Assembly (NCBI GenBank): GCA_947501805.1
Contig: CANMXJ010000017.1
Span: forward strand, 1-64,000
DNA length: 64,000 bases
Direction of reading: 5' to 3'
From: an uncultured Sulfitobacter sp.
GTDB taxonomy: Bacteria > Pseudomonadota > Alphaproteobacteria > Rhodobacterales > Rhodobacteraceae
Position 1 is the first letter of the stretch; every line of letters begins with the position of its first letter. The position numbers were made by a program, and so were the translations under genes. The notes beneath the pieces were generated by a model that did no database searches, was not told the DNA's origin, and worked only from the letters and a program-made list of their open reading frames with translations. Shown here piece by piece: positions 1 through 8,324 of the stretch.

Positions 1-45
1 ACACCAACCGAAGCCTTCAGAGAAGAATTAATGAAACTGAGATAG
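1..45 (+). CDS. possible C-terminal end of a plus-strand gene
   Basis: Frame 1 is open from the window edge to a TAG at 43-45 and reads TPTEAFREELMKLR, which looks like a natural charged C-terminus. Frame 3 is also open from the edge, to a TAA at 135-137. The true reading frame cannot be settled from so few codons, and no family can be named. If a gene does end here, it converges with the RTX gene and the hairpin at 121-149 lies between them. Confidence 0.25.
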   Translation, partial: TPTEAFREELMKLR

Positions 46-120
46 CGGAAACCGTCGCAACGACACTTGAGAATCCATTTTTGCAACAAGACCTCGTGAT
101 GCACGAACCCCCCAATAGTA

Positions 121-149
121 ACCACCCAGCGTTTTAAGTGCTGGGTGGT
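121..149. terminator. perfect 10-bp hairpin between convergent gene ends
   Basis: ACCACCCAGC (121-130) and GCTGGGTGGT (140-149) form a perfect 10-bp stem with a 9-base loop. It lies about 50 bases past the stop of the RTX gene on the minus strand. Neither strand has a clear run of T after the stem, so it is not a textbook intrinsic terminator. It may still act as a bidirectional stop or an mRNA-stabilising 3' hairpin. The stem is directly visible; the role is inferred. Confidence 0.5.
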
Positions 150-197
150 GTGGAGCGTATGATGTTAACAAAGACCTGATATGCGGGAATATGTTCC

Positions 198-2204
198 CTA
201 GAAGATGAAGAAGTCCATCTCAGTCAGGGTCAAACCAGACGAGAGCGTAGCAAATAGCGCGCTCTCTCCGGCACCATTACCATCGTAATCGAAGAATAGA
301 TTGCCGGTCACATCATCATAAATGATACGTTGCTCGGCGGTTTCTGCGATACCCGTGCCGTTAGTAAGAAATTCGAGAGTATCCAGACCTCCTGTGTCCA
401 GACCAACAAAGACATTGCTATCGAGCTGAATATTGTCGTCAGACGCACTGAAATCAATAATGCGATCCACGTTTCCAACACCAAAAGCTGTACTGAAGAC
501 AAACGTATCTTCTCCGGCACCGCCACGCAAAACGTCATTACCTGCACCACCGTCTAATGTGTCATCGCCATCGTAACTGTACAGAATGTTACGGACTTCA
601 TTTCCTGTAAGCACATCATCAAAGTTCGTAGCATAGATATGCTCGAACTCTGATATGACATCACCTTCTGCGTCACCGCCAGAGGCAGACTGCAGGCCCG
701 CGCCATCTGCATTGAGATCAATTGATACTCCAGCGGTTGATCCACCATATTGTAGAAGGTCGCTACCAGCCCCGCCGACAAGGTGATCGGCACCAGTTCC
801 ACCACGTATCACATCATTTCCGCCGCCACCGTCAATGGTGTCATTACCTTCTAGGCCAAGCAGGAAGTTGCGCTCGATATTGCCGGTCAACATATCGCTA
901 AGTTCGGAACCAGACACATTTTCAAAACCAGAAATGATATCACCAGAAGCATCGCCAGCAGACACTTGCGCAACGCCGTCTAGGCTCAAGTCAACTGTCA
1001 CTCCGGCGTCGGACCCTTCATACTGCAGGTTATCGATACCATCACCGCCGATGAGTACGTCCGCCCCTACGCCGCCTCGAATAAGGTCATTTCCGGCAGC
1101 ACCATTGATGAGGTCAGCGCCACCAGATCCGATAATATAATTCGCATTGTCATCACCGGTCAGTGTGTCGCCGAAGTCTGATCCGTAGAGGTTTTCAAAT
1201 CCCGAAGCGATGTCACCTTCAGCGTCTCCGCCTGAAGTCTGATGAAAGCCAGATGCGTCCAAAGTCAGATCAACCGTAACACCTGACTCTGATCCTAAGT
1301 ACCGCAACCAGTCCTCGCCAGAGCCGCCGATCAAAACGTCAGCGCCCTCACCGCCACGAACAACATCATCTCCGGCGCCGCCGTCGATGGTATCTACGCC
1401 ACCATATCCAAACAGGACATTGTCTTGTGAGTTACCAGTCAAAACGTCATCAAAGTCAGAGCCGTAAACATTCTCAAATCCTGAGATGACATCGCCTTCG
1501 GCTTGTCCCCCGGCGGCCGACTGCGCGCCTGAACCATCGGTGTTCAGGTCAACGTCAACACCCGCAGTAGAACGGATGTATTGAAGCGTGTCTTCACCCG
1601 CATCGCCGTTCAAAACGTCTGCGCCTTCGCCGCCCTCAACGGTATCGTCACCAGCACCTGCATGAACCGTATCGTCACCAGCACCGGCATCAATCGCATC
1701 GTCACCCTCAAGTCCATTTACCGTATTGGCACCGGCGTCTCCGTTGAGGTTGTCATCGCCTTCTGTACCAATCACCACGGTAGGCGTGTCGGGATCTGCA
1801 ACATCATGGATATCTGCTTGGATTGTCGCCAACGTCACGATTTTGTTCTTGTATTGCGCGGTCATGGTAAATGTGGCGGTCCCACTATTGGGTGTTTCCA
1901 GATCTGGATGGAATTCCAAAGCCGCCATTTTGTTCAAAAATCTGTCAATTTGGCGCGCTGTCCCGGTGAATGAGATTGTGTCAGTGCCTGACCCGTCAAC
2001 GTCCACGCGCTTGTTGCTGTCTGCTTGGAAAGTACCCGAGTCAGTGGTCAAGGTAACGGTTATATCTTCTCTTTTTGCGCCTTTGAAACGTAGCTTCATG
2101 TCGGAAAGGTCAACGAATGCCCCGAGCTCACTATCAACTGTTACTTCAGTGGGGACATTCTTAACTTTGAGTTTCGCTTTGCCGAATTTGAACTTCTTCT
2201 TCAT
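198..2204 (-). CDS. RTX calcium-binding secreted protein with four repeated modules
   Basis: A 668-residue secreted protein. The ATG at 2204 is chosen because AGGTGATG lies just upstream; a longer frame exists but has no better site. Residues about 15-130 form a cadherin-like beta domain (DITVTLTTDSGTFQ, TISFTGTARQIDRFL). Then come glycine/aspartate nonapeptides (GGAGDDVVRGGEGADVL type) that bind calcium in RTX proteins. Between them a unit of about 90-95 residues recurs four times: a Y..S.AGV.VDL....G segment, then GD.ISGFEN and DD.LTGN. The C-terminus resembles the serralysin-type end with an uncleaved type I secretion signal (FDYDGNGAGESALF, final DFFIF). No toxin or enzyme domain is visible, so a surface or matrix role next to the capsule genes is more likely than a cytolysin. 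No type I secretion genes are in the window. Confidence 0.85.
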   Translation of the reverse strand: MKKKFKFGKAKLKVKNVPTEVTVDSELGAFVDLSDMKLRFKGAKREDITVTLTTDSGTFQADSNKRVDVDGSGTDTISFTGTARQIDRFLNKMAALEFHPDLETPNSGTATFTMTAQYKNKIVTLATIQADIHDVADPDTPTVVIGTEGDDNLNGDAGANTVNGLEGDDAIDAGAGDDTVHAGAGDDTVEGGEGADVLNGDAGEDTLQYIRSTAGVDVDLNTDGSGAQSAAGGQAEGDVISGFENVYGSDFDDVLTGNSQDNVLFGYGGVDTIDGGAGDDVVRGGEGADVLIGGSGEDWLRYLGSESGVTVDLTLDASGFHQTSGGDAEGDIASGFENLYGSDFGDTLTGDDNANYIIGSGGADLINGAAGNDLIRGGVGADVLIGGDGIDNLQYEGSDAGVTVDLSLDGVAQVSAGDASGDIISGFENVSGSELSDMLTGNIERNFLLGLEGNDTIDGGGGNDVIRGGTGADHLVGGAGSDLLQYGGSTAGVSIDLNADGAGLQSASGGDAEGDVISEFEHIYATNFDDVLTGNEVRNILYSYDGDDTLDGGAGNDVLRGGAGEDTFVFSTAFGVGNVDRIIDFSASDDNIQLDSNVFVGLDTGGLDTLEFLTNGTGIAETAEQRIIYDDVTGNLFFDYDGNGAGESALFATLSSGLTLTEMDFFIF
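515..1640 (-). repeat. four tandem RTX-associated modules of about 270-285 bp
   Basis: Within the RTX gene, the segment beginning GAD(V/H)L.G..G.D.L.Y recurs at about 1620, 1350, 1065 and 795, a spacing of 270-285 bases. Each copy carries the Y..S.AGV.VDL block, a GGDAEGD-like acidic block, GFEN(V/L)YGS and DD.LTGN, followed by two or three calcium-binding nonapeptides. The copies are clearly diverged in DNA sequence, so this is an old duplication rather than a recent slippage product. Confidence 0.75.
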
Positions 2205-2515
2205 GGTTACATCACCTAACGCTAATTGTGAGAGACCTTGCCAATCCAAAGGAGTGCGTATTTGTGAGACCCCCATCCCTCTCATACGCAATCACAGGCC
2301 AGCAGCAGCCTTCGAAAGTTTCAATTGTTAGTGACTTTTTAACCAAGAATGCGTTCAATCAAAGGCACTGTTGGGGCATTCAAGCGACCAAACCATTTAA
2401 CTTATGTTTGAGGTCTAGGCGCAAAATACCAAGAGCCAAGGCCTCCCCTGAAAATCACGGCTTTGGCTTAACTTATTGAATTTATGTTGAATTTGGAAAT
2501 GCTCTAACAAGCGGT
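2205..2515. other. intergenic region upstream of the RTX gene
   Basis: A 311-base gap between the end of the capsule export operon and the start of the RTX gene, both on the minus strand. It should hold the RTX promoter and the end of the capsule transcript. I see no convincing hexamer pair, no strong hairpin with a T-run and no credible small ORF. The only clear signal is the Shine-Dalgarno sequence directly before 2204. Confidence 0.4.
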
Positions 2516-3880
2516 TTAAGTTCGCGCTGTCCGGAACATGGTCAATACCGAGAAGAACGCCAGAAACAGAATGAGCACCAAAGCAAGTGTGCTGGGTATC
2601 TTTGGGAAAACCGCAATTTCTGCGGTTCTAGGAGGAACAACTACCTGAAACAAACTGCGGTTGAGCGCGGCTTCTTGTCCAGCTTCGGCTTGCGATCTCA
2701 ACGCTGTTTGGGCAGCTTCACGGGCCAGATTAAGCTCCAATGTGGCCAATTCATACTTCATCAGCAACGTATTCAACGATCCGACTGAAGCCCCTTCAGG
2801 TGCTACAAGACGTGCGCGCTGGCCTGCGATTTGTTGCCTGATGCGCGTCTCTAGCGCTACGGTTTGGCGCGTTTGTTGGCTGTCGCCAATTCCGGCGATC
2901 TCAGCCTTTTGCACCTCGCTGTTTAGCTTTCGTGCTTCGGCTTCCAGATCGCGGATGTTTGCATAGATGCTCTCAACCCGGTTTCTCGGATCGACCTCTT
3001 GGTATTTGATCTGTAGGGCAACAAGAGCAGCTTGGGCTTCTGCCACCTGTTCTTCAGCGGCCAAACGTACGTCAGCCGCGTGTGCCTGTCGTTGATCAAA
3101 AACCTGCTGACCCAAAGCATGAACTTGTACCTTGGTGTTGCGTAGAACTGCATCAGAAACAGCAATTGCTTGGGCTTCACTTGGGGCGCGAACATACAGG
3201 GTCAGTAATCCGCTTTGAATATCGATGGACGATTCCACATAGCGGCTGAATCGCGAGAGTTTACTTAATGATAGGATAGATACTGTCCGCAAACGATTTA
3301 CAGGGTCGATCGCCGGGCCGCTAAACTCTGTGACCAAACCCAATTCATTCTCTAAAGCGTCCATCAACGCTTGGCTTTGAACGTAGGAGTGAGCGCGAAA
3401 CACTTCTGAAAGATTAGACGGACCCTGAACACCACCAAGCAAGCCGGCACGGGATGCATTCCCGGATTCCACGGATTTGGTTATCGCGATGACTGACCGC
3501 GCTTCGTACAGAGGGGTCGCAATGACCATAAGGTAAAATGCTACGCACAAGACTGGTGCAATAACGATGGCAAAGAACAATGACTTGTTGCCAAGCTTGG
3601 TGAATGGGATCACACTTTTCGGAAGCTTTGGGCGTTCTGCTATTGGTTCAGCCTGAGACGTGGTTTTAGTTTGCGTAGCAGGCCCTAAGCCAGCGGAGGA
3701 TAAGAGCGTGAGAGCTGCCGATTCCTTGTCATGCTTTGCGGCTTCCGCTGATCGCGTCATTTCGGACTGTTTCTCCTGAATGCGCTTAGCTTTATCGGCC
3801 TCAGCAATGCGGGCACGCTCGGCACGCCACGCCTTAATGCGCGCCTCTTCGGAGGTGTCTGTCGGTTTGGAATTAGACAT
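2516..3880 (-). CDS. kpsE: capsule polysaccharide export inner-membrane protein (KpsE-like)
   Basis: A 454-residue polysaccharide co-polymerase of the KpsE/BexC/CtrB type, which links an ABC capsule exporter in the inner membrane to the outer-membrane channel. Start ATG at 3880 has GAGGTG upstream and overlaps the end of the ATPase gene by 8 bases. Residues 1-95 are a charged, probably cytoplasmic stretch (EEARIKAWRAERARIAEADK). A membrane segment follows at about 110-130 (LFFAIVIAPVLCVAFYLMVI), then a periplasmic domain with long coiled coil (about 220-370) and a second membrane segment at the end (STLALVLILFLAFFSVLTMF). Two terminal membrane helices flanking a coiled periplasmic domain are typical of the family. 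The N-terminal extension is longer than I expect for KpsE. Confidence 0.85.
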   Translation of the reverse strand: MSNSKPTDTSEEARIKAWRAERARIAEADKAKRIQEKQSEMTRSAEAAKHDKESAALTLLSSAGLGPATQTKTTSQAEPIAERPKLPKSVIPFTKLGNKSLFFAIVIAPVLCVAFYLMVIATPLYEARSVIAITKSVESGNASRAGLLGGVQGPSNLSEVFRAHSYVQSQALMDALENELGLVTEFSGPAIDPVNRLRTVSILSLSKLSRFSRYVESSIDIQSGLLTLYVRAPSEAQAIAVSDAVLRNTKVQVHALGQQVFDQRQAHAADVRLAAEEQVAEAQAALVALQIKYQEVDPRNRVESIYANIRDLEAEARKLNSEVQKAEIAGIGDSQQTRQTVALETRIRQQIAGQRARLVAPEGASVGSLNTLLMKYELATLELNLAREAAQTALRSQAEAGQEAALNRSLFQVVVPPRTAEIAVFPKIPSTLALVLILFLAFFSVLTMFRTART

Positions 3881-4565
3881 GCTGACACCTCGTTCCCAAT
3901 TCGGGCGGTACCATTTTCGATAGTTCGAGCGCCTCTTGCGCAACCGCAAGATCAACGCATTCTATGAGCCGCTTGTTGATTAGAACAAGGAATTTATCAC
4001 AATATGCCGCAAGTTGGCGCGCGTTGCGTGATAAAAAAATCAATCCACCTGTCTCAAGTCGTTCAGCCAAAATCCTATCACATGCAGTACGGTCAGTAGG
4101 TTCCCCAACCGTAATGGTCTCGTCCGCAATCCATGTGGCTGGACCCTCAATGGACAGTGAGCAGGCATAGGCCATCAAGCTGCGTTGGGTGGGCGTGAGA
4201 TCTTGCATCACTTTGCGCGGTCCGTAATCGATCCCAAACACATCACGACAAAACCCGGCGACAGTGTCTGGAGATGCACCAACAAGGCGGGCAAAAATAC
4301 TGATATTTTCGCTAACCCTCAAATTTGGATGGAAAAATCCAGCAAAACCAATCGGCCAACTCACTCTTCCAATTTTGGTGACTGTACCTCGATCAGGATC
4401 ATCTATGCCTGCAAGAAGCCGTGCAAGAGATGATTTTCCAGACCCGGGAAGCGCAAGAATACCGATCCGCTCACCAGTGCCAAAGGCGACGTTTGCATCT
4501 TGAAGGATTGTTTCACGGTTCCAAAAACCGGGCTTCAACAGATCAACGTTTTCTAACTTGATCAT
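3873..4565 (-). CDS. kpsT: capsule ABC transporter ATP-binding protein (KpsT-like, degenerate motifs)
   Basis: A 230-residue ATPase subunit that would pair with the permease encoded upstream to export polysaccharide. The ATG at 4565 forms an ATGA overlap with the permease stop. Walker A is intact (LPGSGKSSLARLL, about residues 38-50) and a Walker B-like IADE is present (about 148-152). The usual ABC signature is replaced by DLTPTQRS, and the H-loop histidine expected after the fifth strand is missing (FLSRNARQLAAYCD). Size, gene position and the overall KpsT/Wzt pattern support the call. The altered signature and H-loop raise the question whether it hydrolyses ATP normally. Confidence 0.8.
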   Translation of the reverse strand: MIKLENVDLLKPGFWNRETILQDANVAFGTGERIGILALPGSGKSSLARLLAGIDDPDRGTVTKIGRVSWPIGFAGFFHPNLRVSENISIFARLVGASPDTVAGFCRDVFGIDYGPRKVMQDLTPTQRSLMAYACSLSIEGPATWIADETITVGEPTDRTACDRILAERLETGGLIFLSRNARQLAAYCDKFLVLINKRLIECVDLAVAQEALELSKMVPPELGTRCQHV

Positions 4566-5356
4566 AGCCGACCACGCATGATGCGTCTCCGCGTTGCAAA
4601 TACTTCTAATGGCATTGATGCTAAAAAGAACAGCGCACTGATGGCAATTGGGTACCAAACTGACGCAATCGGGGAAGTGTACCCAAGAAAGTATGATTGG
4701 CGGACCAATTCAGTGATGTGCAAGAACGGACTGTACCAAAGAATGCTCTGAATTTCTTGCGAGAGGTCTGTCGCCGTATAGAATATTCCCGAAAGCCAGA
4801 AGAGAGGCCGCAAGAGCAAAGGAACCGACCTTGCAAATGCATCGCTCAGCAACCCGGCTGCTGCAACGAACCGCCCGACACCACATCCGATGCCCCAAGC
4901 CAAAGCCAAGCTAAACAAGACACCTGCTGGTGATACTGGCAACGAGCTTCCGAACAGAATTGAAATGCCGCCAAAGATTAAGGCTGCGATGGTTACCATA
5001 TTGAACGCTTCCAGCAACATGGTTGCTGACATTATATCGCTGTTTGACACTGGACGTAGATATCTCAGGTATCGATTTGCAGTCAGAGTTCGGCTTAACG
5101 CAGTAACAGTCTGACGAAAAACGAGATACGGCAGAATGCCCGTCGCAATGAAAATTTCAACTGGTACGTGAATTGGCGTGGTTCGCTGAAGAACCCAAAA
5201 CAACGTCACGATCAAGGCAATCCACACAACAGGCGTGATATAGGCCCATAGATAGCCCAACTTACCGGCGGAAAAGCGTGTTTTCCGCTCCCGCTCCATC
5301 AAAATCGCGATCCGGGCGAAGGTGGTTGGTGGAACGATATGTTGGACTGCCAACAT
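4562..5356 (-). CDS. kpsM: capsule ABC transporter permease (KpsM-like, ABC-2 family)
   Basis: A 264-residue integral membrane protein with about six hydrophobic segments (for example ITPVVWIALIVTLFWVL, MVTIAALIFGGISILFGSSL, PIAISALFFLASM). This is the layout of ABC-2 permeases that export capsular or O-antigen polysaccharide. The region FWLSGIFYTATDLSQEIQ matches the conserved loop before the fifth helix in this family. ATG 5356 is preferred over the in-frame TTG at 5359. The gene follows the epimerase stop directly and overlaps the ATPase start by 4 bases, so the two transporter halves are probably translationally coupled. Confidence 0.88.
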   Translation of the reverse strand: MLAVQHIVPPTTFARIAILMERERKTRFSAGKLGYLWAYITPVVWIALIVTLFWVLQRTTPIHVPVEIFIATGILPYLVFRQTVTALSRTLTANRYLRYLRPVSNSDIMSATMLLEAFNMVTIAALIFGGISILFGSSLPVSPAGVLFSLALAWGIGCGVGRFVAAAGLLSDAFARSVPLLLRPLFWLSGIFYTATDLSQEIQSILWYSPFLHITELVRQSYFLGYTSPIASVWYPIAISALFFLASMPLEVFATRRRIMRGRL

Positions 5357-5359
5357 CAA

Positions 5360-6373
5360 TTAAACCTGATAGTACTCGCGATACCACTTGACGAAATGGC
5401 GAATGCCCTCTTTCGTCGTGGTCGCGGGGCGGTACCCGGTTAGCTCTTTCAAGAGATCGGTATTGGCCCAACTGCCCGGGACATCCCCTTTTTGTATCTC
5501 CATCATGTTCTTCTTGATCGGCTGGCCAAGCGCATCTTCGATCTCAGAAATGAACTCCATCAACGGAACACTTGTGCCGTTGCCGATGTTCATCGTGCGG
5601 AACGGTGCGACAGGACTTAGGCTGTCGCAGGGAATAGCTTTAGCACCTGCGTCTGGCATTGGTGGCACAGCATCGATTAGCAATCTGATCGAGTGCACCA
5701 AATCGTCCACATAAGTGAAGTCCCTAGCCATCTCGCCGTGGTTATAAACGTCGATTGCTTCATCCGCGAGCGCAGCACGGACAAACTTGAACAAAGCCAG
5801 ATCAGGGCGGCCATAGGTCCCATAGACGCTAAAGAAACGGAACATGGTTGTTGGAATATGCCACAGGTGAGAATACGAATGCGCCATGCCTTCGTTCGCT
5901 TTCTTGGTGGCGGCGTACAGCGTCAGAGGAAGTTCTGTCTTTTGATTTTCTTCAAACGGCATTTGAGTGTTGCCGCCATAGACTGAGGAAGTCGACGCCA
6001 TCAGCAGGTGATCCACACCACTCTCACGCGCAGCTTCCATTAAATTGAATGTGCCAGTCAGGTTGGTATCGATATAGGCGCGCGGGTTCTCTAGACTATA
6101 GCGCACACCTGCTTGAGCGGCGAGATGGACGATAACATCCGGATTTGCGTCAGCCACCACTTTTGAAAGCAATTCATGATCTTCCAGCATGCCGATGTGG
6201 GCGTGGAAGTTCGGATTTCCCTCCAATATTGTGTGGCGCGCCTTCTTAAGGTTCACATCATAATAATCGGTCAAACCATCAAAGCCGACTACTTTGAAGC
6301 CTTCGTCCAAAAGGTGTTTGGCGAGGTGGAAGCCAACGAAGCCAGCTGTGCCAGTTACGAAAACGGTTCTCAT
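5360..6373 (-). CDS. NAD-dependent UDP-glucuronate 4-epimerase-type sugar epimerase
   Basis: A 337-residue member of the extended short-chain dehydrogenase family. It has the Rossmann motif TGTAGFVGFHLA at residues 7-18, the catalytic serine/threonine region ASTSSVYGG and the YAATK catalytic Tyr/Lys pair near residues 152-156. The DGLTDYYDVNLKKARH segment after the second strand is typical of UDP-glucuronate 4-epimerases (CapI/LpsL), which make UDP-galacturonate. The exact substrate is inferred from that resemblance. The ATG overlaps the glycosyltransferase stop by 4 bases. It would supply an acidic sugar for the polysaccharide exported by the next three genes. Confidence 0.85.
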   Translation of the reverse strand: MRTVFVTGTAGFVGFHLAKHLLDEGFKVVGFDGLTDYYDVNLKKARHTILEGNPNFHAHIGMLEDHELLSKVVADANPDVIVHLAAQAGVRYSLENPRAYIDTNLTGTFNLMEAARESGVDHLLMASTSSVYGGNTQMPFEENQKTELPLTLYAATKKANEGMAHSYSHLWHIPTTMFRFFSVYGTYGRPDLALFKFVRAALADEAIDVYNHGEMARDFTYVDDLVHSIRLLIDAVPPMPDAGAKAIPCDSLSPVAPFRTMNIGNGTSVPLMEFISEIEDALGQPIKKNMMEIQKGDVPGSWANTDLLKELTGYRPATTTKEGIRHFVKWYREYYQV

Positions 6374-8322
6374 TTAGTGTCCAGTCTTAGTGTATTGAAT
6401 AACTCGGTCGTGCGCCCAAGAATGGTATCGACAGAAAAGCGGCCGCGAGAGTGCGTCATCGCTGCAGCACCAAGCTTTGCAAGCTCGTTTTCATTTGCGA
6501 GCAGCCGCTCCAAGGTTTCATCAAGTTCGGTTTCAGGGAGGTCATTTGCCGATGATAGAATGTGTCCGGTAATACCATCAAAGAGCACTTCGTCAGTTCC
6601 GCCAGCAGGCGTTGCAAGCACAGGCGTTCCTGCAAGTTGCGCTTCTATCAAGACGTTTGGAAGGCCCTCCATTTCAGCCAAATGAACCAACAAGTCAGCG
6701 CGGTGCATGTAAAATCCAACTTTGCTGCGAATGCCCGCGAGGAAGATACGCTTTGAAAGTCCCAACTCTTCGATGAGCGCTGCACACTCACTTTGAAGCG
6801 CACCACCACCGAGTATGACAAAGCGTGTATCATCACGGTGGGCAATGGACCGTGCAGCAGCCTTGATCCATTCGAGGGGCCGTTTGTTTTTGTCAAACCG
6901 GAAAACGCCCAACACCGTCTTGGAACAACCCTCCGAAGTATCAAGAATTTCTGACCAATATGCATGGTCCGTATCATCCCCATCAGGGAGTACAGCTGGC
7001 GTTGCATTTGGAACAACAATGACCGCGCCTGCATCCAAAGACAGCCACTCTTCGTAGGCGGTTGCGGCCTTTTGACTGTTGGCTGTGAACGTGACGTGAG
7101 GCAAGCGCGCCAGGGCCGCGTAAAGCACGGGCAATTCAATGCGAAACAGGTTTGGCCGCAGATTGGGCGGCAACCCTCTGAAGGATGTGATGATGCGCGG
7201 CACGCCTGCTAAAACAGCAGCAATTGCGGATTGAACGATTCCGCCATCCTGCCATAGATAGGCAACGTCAGTCTGATCTTTGCGAAACATTGAGTACAAC
7301 TGGCAGGTGTGGCGCAGTACATCTGGAGCCAAAAGCGCGAGAAGCTCTTTTAGATCGTCAGATAACCCTTCCAATGCGGCAACCGGCACCTCGGGCATTT
7401 CAGATAAAACGCTGGTTTCGACACCCGTCTCGTTCAGCAGTGGCCGGTAAAAATCAGCGCCGCTGGATGCGGTCGCATGCTTGACCCATACTTTAGGGGC
7501 GATGCCAAGCGGCTGTGCTTCATTGTAGCGGTCTTGATAGGCGCAGGCTATCCGGGTCATCTGCCGCTCTGCGCCACCTGTCCCAAGCTGGCCAGTGAAG
7601 AATACAACATTCTCTGTTTTGGTAAACGCGCGGGGGGCATCAGCCATGGCGATAATGTCGGAGATTGCATCACTGGCATTTTGTAAATTGTTTTTGTTAA
7701 GCGTTCGAGCATGACGGCTAACCGAACTAAGCAGATCTTGGGAGGCCTGACCCATGCTGCTTCGTCCGTGGACATGCTCGGCAACTTTTGCGGCATCCAG
7801 GAAACGTGACTGTTCGTTGAGGAGTTTGATATACATCATCCGGATCGGGCGATTTTCGGGGTGAAACACCAAGATACACGACATAATCTCGTCGATCTCG
7901 ACCCATGATTTCAACTCTACCAATGCCGGAATTGCTTTCACCGCTTGGTCCAGATCGCGCCAGCACTTTGGAAACATCTCTGCAATCAATGCGATGCCTG
8001 CTTCAACATTTTGCTCACGCCGATACCAACGCATAAGCATCCGCAATGCAGTCAAGTCGTCCGGGTACATGCTGCAAAGATCGTCCCAGATGTCGCGCAT
8101 GCCTTTTTGGTGCCGCTGCTTTTCGAGCAACAATCCGCAAGCGATCGCGATATCTTGATCAGCGCGGTAATCTTTGAGGATGGGCTCTAGCTTTTTATAG
8201 ACCTGTTTCGCCTTGTCAGGGCATGTAATGCCTCGGCTCATCTCGTAGATTTCTCCCGAGAAATCTCTGGGAAGGTCAGGCGCATCAACAGCGAAATTCA
8301 GAATTTGAGAGAGGGGTTGCAT
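6370..8322 (-). CDS. large glycosyltransferase with helical N-terminal region
   Basis: A 650-residue cytoplasmic protein. The first 200 or so residues are alpha-helical and TPR-like (DDLTALRMLMRWYRREQNVEAG). From about 235 onwards it has a GT-B fold of the GT4 type, beginning VVFFTGQLGTGGAERQ and containing VFRFDKNKRPLEW and FVILGGG. The donor-binding stretch EGLPNVLIEAQLAGTPVLAT lies at about residues 547-570. Such enzymes transfer a nucleotide-activated sugar while retaining the anomeric configuration. GGAG is supplied by the end of the upstream gene, 7 bases before the ATG. Gene order places it in capsule assembly; donor and acceptor cannot be read from the sequence. Confidence 0.82.
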   Translation of the reverse strand: MQPLSQILNFAVDAPDLPRDFSGEIYEMSRGITCPDKAKQVYKKLEPILKDYRADQDIAIACGLLLEKQRHQKGMRDIWDDLCSMYPDDLTALRMLMRWYRREQNVEAGIALIAEMFPKCWRDLDQAVKAIPALVELKSWVEIDEIMSCILVFHPENRPIRMMYIKLLNEQSRFLDAAKVAEHVHGRSSMGQASQDLLSSVSRHARTLNKNNLQNASDAISDIIAMADAPRAFTKTENVVFFTGQLGTGGAERQMTRIACAYQDRYNEAQPLGIAPKVWVKHATASSGADFYRPLLNETGVETSVLSEMPEVPVAALEGLSDDLKELLALLAPDVLRHTCQLYSMFRKDQTDVAYLWQDGGIVQSAIAAVLAGVPRIITSFRGLPPNLRPNLFRIELPVLYAALARLPHVTFTANSQKAATAYEEWLSLDAGAVIVVPNATPAVLPDGDDTDHAYWSEILDTSEGCSKTVLGVFRFDKNKRPLEWIKAAARSIAHRDDTRFVILGGGALQSECAALIEELGLSKRIFLAGIRSKVGFYMHRADLLVHLAEMEGLPNVLIEAQLAGTPVLATPAGGTDEVLFDGITGHILSSANDLPETELDETLERLLANENELAKLGAAAMTHSRGRFSVDTILGRTTELFNTLRLDTK

Positions 8323-8324
8323 TC

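Noticed and set aside
198-2204. Cytolytic RTX toxin (HlyA-like)
   Set aside because: No hydrophobic pore-forming region and no acyltransferase or hlyB/hlyD genes adjacent; only calcium-binding and beta modules are visible.
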